The notes: a model not told the origin generated them from the letters alone. 64,000 nt of DNA from Raphanus sativus (GCF_000801105.2 NC_079512.1:1240263-1304262); one strand, 5' to 3'; shown: positions 23,871-34,708, numbered from the stretch's first letter. Program-made: numbers and translations.

Positions 23871-24356
23871 TGCATATGCAATTAGGGAATTAGACAATTA
23901 GGCAATATGTTAAACAATTGCATATGCAATTCAATTAAACAATTCAATATGGAATTGCCTAATTCAATTCAATATTGCCTAATTCAATATGAAATTAAAC
24001 AATTCAATTCAATTAAACAATTAAACTAAACAATTTGACTCAATTCAACTAAACAATTCAATTCAATTGTTTAATTCAATATGAAATTAAACAATTCAAT
24101 TCAATTAAACAACTAAACAATTAGGCAATCAGACAATATGCAATTTAATTAAACAATTAAATCAAACAATTCAATTAAACAATTCAATTAGGCAATTAAA
24201 CAATTCAATATGCAATTCAATTAAACAATTCAATTCAATTAGGTAATCAGACAATATGCAATTGGGCAATTAACTGATTTTCTCCCAAATCAGTTAAACA
24301 ATTGCATATGCAATTAGGCAATTAGGCAATATGCAATTCTTTTCCACAATTGCATA
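23871..24356. repeat. CAATT/AATTAAAC low-complexity repeat block
   Basis: About 480 bp are built from shuffled short words CAATTAAA, CAATTCAA, GGCAATTA and CAATATGCAATT, with repeated self-complementary ATTGCATATGCAAT words and one perfect 11-bp hairpin (24270-24280 with 24287-24297, loop TCTCCC). It is not a fixed-length tandem repeat. It stops exactly where the Helitron at 24357 begins. Confidence 0.8.
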
Positions 24357-26788
24357 TCTTATTATATAAAGCTTGGTTCTTCAAAGTTACTAATTAACAT
24401 GATCGCGACACATGTCATTAAAATTTTTAAGATTGCGACATGTGTTAATCTATATTATAATTAAAAATGTATATTAAGATAATAACAAAACAAATTTTGT
24501 TAAAAAAGTAATTGTAAGTATATCTAATAGTAATTTTCCATTTTAAAATCCTAAACAAAACAAAGTTGCAAATAATTATTTGATAGTAATTTTCCTTTTA
24601 ATATTTTTAAAGAGGTTAAAATTCATAATGATATAAAATATATACTAAGATAACAAAAAAACGAATTTTGAAATAAAGTAGTTTTAAAATTGATTTAATA
24701 GTAAAAAGGAAATTTTTTAAAAATACTTAATAATATTCTAAAATTACTTAATAGAAAAATTGGTTCTTCAAAGTTGTTAATTAACATGATTGTGACACAT
24801 GACAATTATACATTTAAAATTGTGATATGTGTTAAACTACTTCATAATTTAAATATATATATAAGATAATAAAAACAATTTTTGGTGAAATTAGTTATAT
24901 AGTAAATTTCCATTTTAAAAATCTTAAACAAAATATTATTTAATAGTAATTTCCTTTTTAAATAATGCGACATGTTTTAGAATATATCATGAATAAAACA
25001 ATATATACTAAGAAAATAAAAACAAAAACGAATTTTGAAATTATTTAAGAGTAAAAAGAAAATTTAAAAATTACTTAATAATATTATTTTAGAAATATTA
25101 TTTGATAGTAATTTTTCTCTTAATATTTTGAAGTTGTGTTAGAATATCTCATGATTAAAAATATATATACTAATAAAATTAAAAGAAATTAAAGAAATAA
25201 TTTTCGTTAATTTAATAGTAAAATTTACTTTTAAAAAATATTTAATTGTAAAATTTAATTTTAAAAATATTTAGAAAATTTCCTTTTTACAAATCTTAAA
25301 GAAGAGAAGTTTGTAAAATAACTTATTTAATACTAATTTCCTTTTTCCAAAATCCAAAAAAAGATAATTGTAAAAGATTATTTGATATTAATTTCCTTAT
25401 AAAATTTTGACATTTGTTAAAATATCTTATGATTAATAAAATATATAGGAAGATAATAAATACAATTTGTGTTTTAAAAAGTAATTTTTTGCAGGATTGA
25501 GCAATAAAAATATCTGGTGAGTTTTCCTGCATGTTCTTTCACATCTTCGCTTATTATCTTTTTTTTGGTGTCACATGAGAAAATAATTAGATATCTCGAT
25601 CTTCACATTAAACTGATGTTGAACTTTTTCTAAAAAGAATATAATTGTCATGCTGTTATACATTAGTTATTGTTACAATTATACTTAGCCGTTTGAACAT
25701 ATAGATGTAGTGGTGAACATGAATCGGATATCCGGATTTTTGGAGATATTCTAATCCGATCCATTTTGTTATAATAATCAATTATTTGATCCAATTCGAT
25801 CTGTAGCCACACGAATATTCGGTGCTTCGGATATTCAGATAATTTTAGATTTTCGACCGGATATCCGATTTGATCCGCAAAAATAAATTAAAATTAGTAA
25901 ATAAATCATAAATTCCAAATATAAGATAAAATAATAATAACATTTTATTACAAAAATAAAAATTTATTACTTTTAAAATTCTAATAAATAACTTAATAAA
26001 TTTATTAAAAAGTACTAGAAAACTTATATACAATATAATATTAATATAAATTATTTACATACATATACGTCTTTACATACATGTATATGTATTCATATAA
26101 CGGATCAGATCAGATATTCATTCTTAATAATATTAGTATTTTTTGATTTGCTTCGTTTCTTACAGATTTTGCATATAAGTATTTTCTTTGCTTTGTAGAG
26201 TTACATATATTTGAAATTTCGGTTCAAATCGAAACAGATAAAATCAAAATTTACGGATATTTTGTCCAACTGTTATGGTATTGTGACTAAGTTAATGTGA
26301 CTATTATGCTTATATGTGATTATGATTATGTGTGTTTATTTTTATCAACATATAAAAATTGGTTATGTTGTTGTAGATCATGCTACTATGAAATTTAAAT
26401 CAAAGAGAACGATTTTCCAATGAATTGTTGTAGGTCATGCTATTAAGGAATTTAAATAAAAAATGAAGACTTTCCAATAGAATAGTGTTATGGATAATTC
26501 GCCTATACAATATGAATATTGATGCCGAAATCCTAACCGGAAGTTATGTGGAAAAACAGATTTGTATTCTTAGAATAAGTCTCATACCTACATATGCAAG
26601 GACCTTTCAAAATGAAAAGACTTCAATTTTCTATAAGAGTGTTCTATGAAATGACTATCAACCAGAACTAAGGTCAAAGCTTAAAAAGTTGGTCTATTTG
26701 TCAAGTTCAGTCTTACAATTATATGTCGCACTATCAAGAGTCACTACAGCTGGAGAACTTCAAATTTGTAAAACATACCGACAATGGT
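24354..26788 (+). repeat. left arm of a 2.43-kb inverted repeat
   Basis: Reverse-complement of 26973-29402. Pairing positions sum to 53756 at the outer end and 53761 at the inner end, so only about 5 nt of net indel separate the arms, and sampled blocks differ at roughly 1% or fewer positions. The outer boundary lies 3 bp outside the Helitron 5' terminus. Identical small open frames at 25845-26033 (-) and 27728-27916 (+) are products of this symmetry. Confidence 0.92.
26692..26788 (+). pseudogene. remnant of Helitron/PIF1-type helicase C-terminus
   Basis: The frame reads VYLSSSVLQLYVALSRVTTAGELQI, containing the QLYVALSRVT helicase motif VI region that ends RepHel proteins of plant Helitrons. 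Only about 30 codons survive. The mirror copy is on the minus strand at 26973-27069. Confidence 0.8.
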
Positions 26789-26873
26789 GTTTTACAAAAT
26801 ATTGTATATAGAAAAAGATGTTAAAGTCACACCATGAATGTTAAAGTAAATAAATTTGATGTTTTATCTAGAA

Positions 26874-26966
26874 ATATATTCGATATTTAGCTGACTATCG
26901 ATAAAAAATATTGACTGGTGTTATGTAATATTAATATTTTTAATTGTGTCGTTTTTAGTTTTCTTA
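26874..26966 (+). repeat. 93-bp direct repeat, copy 1 (inverted-repeat spacer)
   Basis: ATATATTCGATATTTAGCTG ... TTTTAGTTTTCTTA, identical to 29399-29491 over all 93 bp. It sits between the two arms. Confidence 0.9.
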
Positions 26967-26972
26967 TGTCAT

Positions 26973-27069
26973 ACCATTGTCGGTATGTTTTACAAATTTG
27001 AAGTTCTCCAGCTGTAGTGACTCTTGATAGTGCGACATATAATTGTAAGACTGAACTTGACAAATAGAC
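26973..27069 (-). pseudogene. mirror copy of the helicase remnant
   Basis: Same LYVALSRVT motif as at 26692-26788, in the opposite orientation because it lies in the right arm of the inverted repeat. Confidence 0.8.
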
Positions 27070-29402
27070 CAACTTTTTAAGCTTTGACCTTAGTTCTGGT
27101 TGATAGTCATTTCATAGAACACTCTTATAGAAAATTGAAGTCTTTTCATTTTGAAAGGTCCTTGCATATGTAGGTATGAGACTTATTCTAAGAATACAAA
27201 TCTGTTTTTCCACATAACTTCCGGTTAGGATTTCGGCATCAATATTCATATTGTATAGGCGAATTATCCATAACACTATTCTATTGGAAAGTCTTCATTT
27301 TTTATTTAAATTCCTTAATAGCATGACCTACAACAATTCATTGGAAAATCGTTCTCTTTGATTTAAATTTCATAGTAGCATGATCTACAACAACATAACC
27401 AATTTTTATATGTTGATAAAAATAAACACACATAATCATAATCACATATAAGCATAATAGTCACATTAACTTAGTCACAATACCATAACAGTTGGACAAA
27501 ATATCCGTAAATTTTGATTTTATCTGTTTCGATTTGAACCGAAATTTCAAATATATGTAACTCTACAAAGCAAAGAAAATACTTATATGCAAAATCTGTA
27601 AGAAACGAAGCAAATCAAAAAATACTAATATTATTAAGAATGAATATCTGATCTGATCCGTTATATGAATACATATACATGTATGTAAAGACGTATATGT
27701 ATATAAATAATTTATATTAATATTATATTGTATATAAGTTTTCTAGTACTTTTTAATAAATTTATTAAGTTATTTATTAGAATTTTAAAAGTAATAAATT
27801 TTTATTTTTGTAATAAAATGTTATTATTATTTTATCTTATATTTGGAATTTATGATTTATTTACTAATTTTAATTTATTTTTGCGGATCAAATCGGATAT
27901 CCGGTCGAAAATCTAAAATCTGAATATCCGAAGCACCGAATATTCGTGTGGCTACAGATCGAATTGGATCAAATAATTGATTATTATAACAAAATGGATC
28001 GGATTAGAATATCTCCAAAAATCCGGATATCCGATTCATGTTCACCACTACATCTATATGTTCAAACGGCTAAGTATAATTGTAACAATAACTAATGTAT
28101 AACAGCATGACAATTATATTCTTTTTAGAAAAAGTTCAACATCAGTTTAATGTGAAGATCGAGATATCTAATTATTTTCTCATGTGACACCAAAAAAAAG
28201 ATAATAAGCGAAGATGTGAAAGAACATGCAGGAAAACTCACCAGATATTTTTATTGCTCAATCCTGCAAAAAATTACTTTTTAAAACACAAATTGTTTTT
28301 ATTATATTCCTATATATTTTATTAATCATAAGATATTTAACAAATGTCAAAATTTTATAAGGAAATTAATATCAAATAATCTTTTACAATTATCTTTTTT
28401 TGGATTTTGGAAAAAGGAAATTAGTATTAAATAAGTTATTTTACAAACTTCTCTTCTTTAAGATTTGTAAAAAGGAAATTTTCTAAATATTTTTAAAATT
28501 AAATTTTACAATTAAATATTTTTTAAAAGTAAATTTTACTATTAAATTAACGAAAATTATTTCTTTAATTTCTTTTAATTTTATTAGTATATATTTTTTA
28601 ATCATGAGATATTCTAACACAACTTCAAAATATTAAGAGAAAAATTACTATCAAATAATATTTCTAAAATAATATTATTAAGTAATTTTTAAATTTTCTT
28701 TTTACTCTTAAATAATTTCAAAATTCGTTTTTGTTTTTATTTTCTTAGTATATATTGTTTTATTCATGATATATTCTAAAACATGTCGCATTATTTAAAA
28801 AGGAAATTACTATTAAATAATATTTTGTTTAAGATTTTTAAAATGGAAATTTACTATATAACTAATTTCACCAAAAATTGTTTTTATTATCTTATATATA
28901 TATTTAAATTATGAAGTAGTTTAACACATATCACAATTTTAAATGTATAATTGTCATGTGTCACAATCATGTTAATTAACAACTTTGAAGAACCAATTTT
29001 TCTATTAAGTAATTTTAGAATATTATTAAGTATTTTTAAAAAAATTCCTTTTTACTATTAAATCAATTTTAAAACTACTTTATTTCAAAATTAGTTTTTT
29101 TGTTATCTTAGTATATATTTTATATCATTATGAATTTTAACCTCTTTAAAAATATTAAAAGGAAAATTACTATCAAATAATTATTTGCAACTTTGTTTTG
29201 TTTAGGATTTTAAAATGGAAAATTACTATTAGATATACTTACAATTACTTTTTTAACAAAATTTGTTTTGTTATTATCTTAATATACATTTTTAATTATA
29301 ATATAGATTAACACATGTCGCAATCTTAAAAATTTTAATGACATGTGTCGCGATCATGTTAATTAGTAACTTTGAAGAACCAAGCTTTATATAATAAGAT
29401 AT
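26973..29402 (-). repeat. right arm of the 2.43-kb inverted repeat
   Basis: Partner of 24354-26788, separated by a 184-bp spacer (26789-26972). Its outer end again coincides with the Helitron 5' terminus in reverse orientation (…CTTTATATAATAAGA|T). A transcript crossing the spacer would fold into a hairpin of about 2.4 kb. Confidence 0.92.
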
Positions 29403-29491
29403 ATTCGATATTTAGCTGACTATCGATAAAAAATATTGACTGGTGTTATGTAATATTAATATTTTTAATTGTGTCGTTTTTAGTTTTCTTA
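29399..29491 (+). repeat. 93-bp direct repeat, copy 2 (outside the right arm)
   Basis: Second copy of 26874-26966, directly after the right arm. The right arm is therefore bracketed by a 93-bp duplication, far longer than any normal Helitron target change (which has none). Confidence 0.9.
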
Positions 29492-29803
29492 CACAATATA
29501 AACAATATAGAGAGTTCACAGTTCTATATATTTCAATTAACTATAGCTAATACTATTTTGAAAAATTATAAAAAGTGAAGTATTTATTAAAAAATATAAA
29601 TATCAATGTACTATTTAAAACACCATTATTATTAAAATAGAATATCAATAAAAATTATGTAATAAAACAGATTATTGTTATTAAAATGTCACCATATATA
29701 CTGAAAATCCAAGAACTAACATGAGAAAAATATTTCCAATCTTTTTAAGTATTCGTGAATTAAAACATCAAATAAAACCCGTGCAACGCACGGGTAGTTC
29801 TAT

Positions 29804-30301
29804 ATAAACAATGGATGATGAATATCCTTTCAGAGAAGTAAACTATTAGAAGCATCAAAGTCTATATTTTCACTAGATTGAATATCAGTTATCTCCCTAA
29901 TTGTTATGTTTCTATTTTTGATTTGAACTTATAATCGGTACTCCCTTGATGTATTTGATATTTTCTTGTTGTTTCTCTTAAAATTGCTTTGTTTACGTTT
30001 TTTTGGTGTTGCTACTTACACATTGGCTAGTTAGTTTTTTTTTTTTTTTGAACAAAATTGGCTAGTTAGTTAAATGTGATTAATAATCTTTTTCATCTTA
30101 GAGAAAATTGATGGTGTGAATACTTATAAAGTGATAATTTGAAAAGTAGTACTTGAATAATTACTTGCAAATAAATAACTTTTAGGTGTAGAAATTACAT
30201 ATCTTATTCATGATTGGACATACTATAACCGAGAAATTTAAACCAAACCAATCTAATGCATTTTTAGTTTTTTACTAAACCAAATGATTTTAAGAAGCAT
30301 A
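29804..30301. other. intergenic DNA
   Basis: No gene is supported; contains the micro-insertion at 30022-30071. Confidence 0.4.
30022..30071 (-). repeat. oligo(A) micro-insertion with 15-bp target duplication
   Basis: ATTGGCTAGTTAGTT is at 30022-30036 and 30057-30071. The 20-bp insert is T13-GAACAAA, i.e. TTTGTTC-A13 on the minus strand. Confidence 0.8.
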
Positions 30302-30518
30302 TTCACGTTTTTTTTTTTTAACGCTGATTTATTATGATATTACAATTATTAGGAACATTACATAGACGATTCGACAACCGACAATACTACATGTCTTATG
30401 AAGATCTACGCCTAACTGCATTATCTGAGCCGTCCTATGAAGATCCACGTCTGACCGGTTTGGGTGTAGAAGCCTTTAGACCTTAACCATTAGGCTAAGT
30501 TGCTTTCACTTCACGTTT
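30302..30518 (-). mobile_element. tRNA-derived SINE with poly(A) tail
   Basis: On the minus strand the element starts near 30509 with GTGAAAGCAACTTAGCC, followed by TAGCCTAATGGTTAAGG, which fits a Pol III A box. It runs about 200 bp and ends in ...CAGCGTT-A12 near 30308. TTCACG(TTT) flanks both sides (30302-30310 and 30510-30518). Size, head and tail fit Brassicaceae SINEs; the subfamily is not assigned and no B box is clear. Confidence 0.65.
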
Positions 30519-31049
30519 CTTCTTAGACACAACAAAAGGAACCAATTTTTTCTTCTAGATTTCCCTAATTCATGAAGTCATCATATACTTCGTCTTCATC
30601 ATTAGGATATTTTGTTTTATTCTTACCTTCACTTAGCGTGATTTTTTTTTGAACACATCCTTCACTTAATGTGATTATTTGCTCTTTTATCATCGTTTCA
30701 AAATATATTCGGAACATCAAAAGACTCATATAATGAATTTCTTCTTGAATGGCTGTTTGCAAGAAGTTGTTTCCATCAATAGAACAAATGAACGTCTTAG
30801 ACAAAAAGCATAACATCAAACCTTAAACAGCACAAAAAGCATAGGATCCAAAAACTAGTGAAACAAAACCATAAATCAAAAAGAAAAATACGAAAGCACT
30901 TAAAATTATCTACTTGCAAGACAGTTAACCGGAAACTTTTTAAACCGGGATGAACCATCATCAATACAGAGCTCATTCAATCACAACTAGTACAAACATA
31001 TAAATTAACAAAGAACAAAGACTAATGGTAAATATATCATCATCTTACA
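30519..31049. other. 3' flank of LYM3
   Basis: No gene is supported. A minus-strand open frame at 30565-30819 spans the micro-insertion at 30626-30676 and is not conserved in any way I recognise. The LYM3 3' UTR probably lies at about 30900-31049. Confidence 0.4.
30626..30676 (-). repeat. oligo(A) micro-insertion with 18-bp target duplication
   Basis: CCTTCACTTAGCGTGATT (30626-30643) and CCTTCACTTAATGTGATT (30659-30676), two mismatches, flank 15 bp reading ATGTGTTC-A7 on the minus strand. The mismatches suggest an older event. Confidence 0.65.
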
Positions 31050-33693
31050 CTAAACCAAGATTACAAAAGAGTATGAAGCAACAGAGATCAAGAACACAAC
31101 GAGTGAGTGATAGCTAGACAGGCAAGAAGCTATGGAGATACTCCCAGCTGGACCATTAGCTGGATCGCCTGGAATAGAACTGCTTGAAGCAACCGTAGCC
31201 CCTCTTGGTGCAGCTGCAGCTACAGAGGGTCCTCCACTAACAACACCATCAGACTCCGGTGCTGGGGAAGGTGTAGGCGAAGGTGAAGGTGCATACATCA
31301 GCTCCTTTGGAACAGTATCAGGTGGAGCTATAAGAGGCGCTAATTGTGGAGGTCCTGCAAAGACGACAAGATTTTTCATTAAGTGGGTTCATTTTTGTAA
31401 CCATGATGAGTCAGTGTACTAACCAGGACATCGAGGTTGGAGAGACCTGGACAACGTGGTCAAGATAGTGCCATTGGCGAAACCGTTGTAAGTACAAGAA
31501 GTGAGTTTACAACCGGCGCTACTCTCCTGGGAAGTGATGTTCCCTAGCATGAACTTGCTGTTTCTACATTGCATGCTAGAGCAAGAGACTGACAAAGAAG
31601 CTGGCTCACAGTACATACTGCAAAACATCAGAGCTTAGTTTTAGCTAAAACTCTGACCTTAAAACAAAAGGAACTCAATCGGTATTAGAGTACCTGCGGC
31701 TTCCGAGTGCACAGCTGCATTGTACACAGTGGTCTGCGGTGAGAGCGTAGCTTCCGTTTGGGATGATCAGTCCGTAATCCGTTGCGTATTTGGGGAGTTT
31801 GAACCACAAGCTGTGAGGATTTTAATACACAACAACAAAATATTAATCAACACTCTTAAGTAGTTTACATATCACTGAACTGCAAACTTCTATATAAAGA
31901 TTGACACTTTAATACAAGACAGCACAACATTCAACACATTAAGTAAATCCTTATGTCTGAATGCAAACTCCTGTAGGAAAAATTTATACTTTCCACCTCT
32001 TATGCCACTGAAGTCGTGACTTCAGAGCGTTTTAATCACAGCATTTTAGTACAAAACAAGAAAACATTCAACAGTCGAAGTAGTTACTTATATGTCTCAA
32101 TGCAAACTCCTGCATAAAGATTGAGATTTTACACATCATATGCCACTGAAGATGACTTAGAGAGAAAGAGTGTGTGTGGATCTTATCTAGCAATGGGGAC
32201 AGCGAGGATACAAAACAACAAAACATTTCAACACTCTTTTAAGTAGAACCACAAGCTGTGATACTTTAAGACAAAACAAGAAAACATTCAACACTCTATC
32301 TAACTAGTTAGTTATGTCTGAACTCCTATAGAAATATAAGACTTTATACCTCTCATGCCACCAAAGATAACGTTCTAATCAAACAAAGGGAGAGTGATAG
32401 ACACTTTATTACAAAACAACACTGTTAAACTAGTTTACTACTTATGTCTGAATGCAAACTCCTACAAAAAAAGATTTGAGACTTTAACGCCTCTTTACCT
32501 AGCAATGGGACAGCGAGGATATCACCAGGATTGATATCAGGAGCCCCCATGGCATTCACATTCGTCAAATCCGCAACGGTAGTCGAGAACCTCCTCGCAA
32601 TCCCACCCATAGTATCCACTCCTCTCACAACATAAGACAGATAAACCGCCGGGAGAGACTCATCCGTCCCATTGAAGCAAGCACACGGCAAAGGAATCAC
32701 AAGACTAGTACCAACATCAGGAGCATTAGAAGACTTAATCTCAGGATTCGCCACCTAAAAAAAAGACAGGATCAACCACATATTATTTTTCCATATAAAT
32801 CAGACACAGTCACATATATATTTATTAATCTTCCTATAAACAAATTAGAATTTAAGCAAAATGATACAACCATGATTGATAATTTTGACTAAAAAAAACA
32901 TTTTCATATGAGATGACTTATTGTCTGATCAAAACTTGGTCTAGTTGTCCAAAAAAACATTTTCATATGAGATGATTTCTTGTCTGATCAAAACTTGGTC
33001 TAGTTGTCCAAAAAAAAAACATTTTCATATGAGATGACTCAAAATTATCAATAATCTGGTGGTTATGTCGATTTTGCTTAAATTCTAATATGTTTGTAAC
33101 CCAATTTAGGAAGATTAATAATATATATATATATATATATAATATATATATATAGGATAAAAAAAAAACATTTTCATATGAGATGATTTCTTATCTGATA
33201 AAAACTTGGTCTAGTTGTTACTTATTATAGTGTTCAAAAAAAAAAAAAAGTTGTTACTTATTACAGAAAAAAAAAGACTAGCCACCTGAATCTGCTCGGG
33301 GGAGACGAGACCGCCGTAAACAGAGCCGGCGATAGAGTCGAGCGTGTCGGAGGTGCGGGTCTTGTAACGAGTGGAGGTGGATTTGCGTATGCCGTCGACG
33401 CAGGAGCAGGTGATTGGGATTTTGAGGAAGAGGTGGGAAGGGAGGACGTGGTTCTCGACTTCCGGGGAGGAGGTGGAGATGGAGTTGGAGAGGAGGATGG
33501 AGACTGGGTCGGCTTGGAAGAGGGAGGCGAGTTCCGTGACTTTGAGGTCGGTGTAGAGTGTGTAGCCGAGGAAGGAGTTGCACGTGGAGCTCGTGGAGCA
33601 GGGCTCGATTGTTGATTTTGATGTGGTGAATGTTGCTAAGGTTGAAGATAGGATTAGGAAGAGGAGTCGGTTCTTCATGATTTGATTCGCCAT
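31050..33693 (-). CDS. LYM3: LysM-domain GPI-anchored protein 3 (LYM3-like), 5 exons, frame conflict at exon 3
   Basis: Plasma-membrane LysM protein; relatives LYM1/LYM3 bind peptidoglycan in immunity. Exons: 33693-33286, 32754-32499, 31810-31694, 31617-31424, 31354-31050, about 426 residues. The start MANQIMKNRLLFLILSS opens a signal peptide. Cys-rich LysM blocks follow (FNGTDESLPAVYLSYVVRGVDTMGGIA..., DINPGDILAVPLL). The C-terminus is Pro/Ser-rich with NGPAG and a hydrophobic tail (VVFLISVASYSFVILV), as for GPI anchoring. Exon 2 ends in phase 1 but exon 3 is conserved (WFKLPKYATDYGL...) only if entered in phase 2. Either exon 3 has a 1-nt deletion after its fifth codon, or a weak donor (AAA|GTCTCA, about 32478) is used. 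A nonfunctional allele is possible. Confidence 0.82.
32187..32261 (-). repeat. partial exon copies inside LYM3 intron 2
   Basis: Within intron 2, 32187-32210 copies the 3' end of exon 2 (CTAGCAATGGGGACAGCGAGG on plus, one extra G), and 32246-32261 copies the 5' end of exon 3 (GAACCACAAGCTGTGA). The rest of the intron is built from about five related 90-130 bp units (ACAAAACAACAAAACATTCAACA..., TTATGTCTGAATGCAAACTCCT, ATGCCACTGAAG). This indicates tandem duplication of exon 2 end, intron and exon 3 start by unequal exchange. Confidence 0.75.
32825..33263. repeat. nested inverted and direct repeats in LYM3 intron 1
   Basis: Imperfect inverted arms 32825-32888 and 33039-33118 (TTAATCTTCCT...GATAATTTTGA) enclose direct copies of a unit beginning ACATTTTCATATGAGATGA at 32898, 32957 and 33019 (spacing 59 and 62 bp). 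A fourth copy follows at 33168 after a TA repeat. The arms could form a MITE-like hairpin; no target duplication was found. Confidence 0.7.
33213..33263 (+). repeat. oligo(A) micro-insertion with 15-bp target duplication (LYM3 intron 1)
   Basis: AGTTGTTACTTATTA at 33213-33227 and 33249-33263 flank TAGTGTTC-A13 (33228-33248). It lies about 20 bp from the exon 1 donor side of the intron. Confidence 0.8.
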
Positions 33694-34536
33694 TGGTTTA
33701 AACTTTCTACTTCCTCTTTGAGAGAGTGTGTGTAAAGGTTTAAGCTTTTTTTTTTGAAATAGCTGAGAGAAGTGAGAGAGAGAGTGAGAGAGTGGAGCAG
33801 ACAAAAGACAACGGCAGCTTTGTGATTTTGCAGGTGACATTTTTTTTGCTATGACGGATTTGCCCCTCTTTGTGTGTCTCGGTTTGACCCCACCGGTTTA
33901 ATAAGTGTGTACAACAGTCAACAAGGATAAATTCAGCGATGTCTCAAATTATATATGACCATGTTCAAAAAATATAAACGTTATATTTAGCTAAGCAATG
34001 TAATACAATAATTTTAAAAGTGTAAAATCCTAAATTATATTTTTTTGTTTCTTTTATAGTTATAAACTTAAATTTAGTAAGTAATATATTTAAATTTTAA
34101 AATTTTACAACAAAATTAAGTTTACTCCATTTCTGTATTATCTTAAAATAAAATGAATAAAAAATATATATTAGTTATTATATTTTTGAAATAATATTAG
34201 TTCTACTCTATTCTATTATGGAGTAAACCGATAAGATTATAGGAGATTTGACTCTGGAACTTTATTTTGAGGTGAAATAAAGTTAGTTGGAAATGCTCTC
34301 ACATCGTTGAATATTTTCTTAATCAACTTTTTAACAACTTCTTAATCAACTTTTCATGTGAAAAAAATTCTATTTCATACAACTCTGCGGCATTATTCAA
34401 TCATTTTAATAGTTTGTAGAAGAAGATTTAAAACTTTATGGATAGATAATTTGAATTGTGTATGTAAACCCTTCACCGGTTATGACTATCAGTTAATGAA
34501 TTAAGGATAATCTGGTAAATTAAATTCTCAACTGAG
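33694..34536. promoter_or_regulatory. head-to-head spacer between LYM3 and the ATAD5-like pseudocopy
   Basis: LYM3 is transcribed leftward and the pseudocopy rightward, so both promoters would lie here. A GA/CT-rich LYM3 leader lies at about 33700-33800. No gene is seen. Confidence 0.45.
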
Positions 34537-34548
34537 GCCCACTTAATA

Positions 34549-34593
34549 AAGCCCACTTGCCTCTCTTTTTTTGGCATAAGCCCACTTGCCTCT
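34549..34593 (-). repeat. oligo(A) micro-insertion with 16-bp duplication and an empty-site paralogue
   Basis: AAGCCCACTTGCCTCT at 34549-34564 and 34578-34593 flank CTTTTTTTGGCAT (minus: ATGCC-A7-G). The paralogous promoter at 46754-46775 has AAAGCCCACTTGCCTCTTTTACTTCACGAG with one copy and no insert, so this is a genuine insertion. Confidence 0.85.
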
Positions 34594-34660
34594 TTTATTT
34601 CACGAGCCAGAGGTAAAAAGCTAAAGAAATTATCACACTGTTTAACTTTAAACTTTAAAG

Positions 34661-34708
34661 TAGTAGTAAGAGAGGTGTTTCAAAAAAAACAAAATAGTAG
34701 TAAGAGAG
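34661..34708 (+). repeat. oligo(A) micro-insertion with 14-bp target duplication
   Basis: TAGTAGTAAGAGAG at 34661-34674 and 34695-34708 flank GTGTTTC-A8-CAAAA. It lies in the pseudocopy, near the promoter-to-intron 3 junction. Confidence 0.75.

Larger units (their letters stand above)
24357..29803 (+). mobile_element. Helitron carrying an inverted copy of its own 5' part
   Basis: The 5' end reads A|TCTTATTATATAAAGC. The 3' end has a perfect hairpin ACCCGTGC-AAC-GCACGGGT (about 29778-29796) followed by AGTTCTA(T). The expected CTRR is CTAT here, so the exact end is uncertain. Without the internal inverted arm and its 93-bp duplication the element would be about 2.9 kb and non-autonomous, with only a C-terminal helicase remnant. 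The body contains an older nested GGATATCCG-rich element (about 25700-26270 in the left arm). Confidence 0.75.

Noticed and set aside
25845..27916. Two identical 62-residue open frames on opposite strands
   Set aside because: They are mirror images caused by the inverted repeat, are AT-rich and have no domain.
32898..33190. CRISPR-like spaced direct repeats
   Set aside because: Eukaryotic intron with a tandem 59-bp unit; spacing is uneven and no array features are present.
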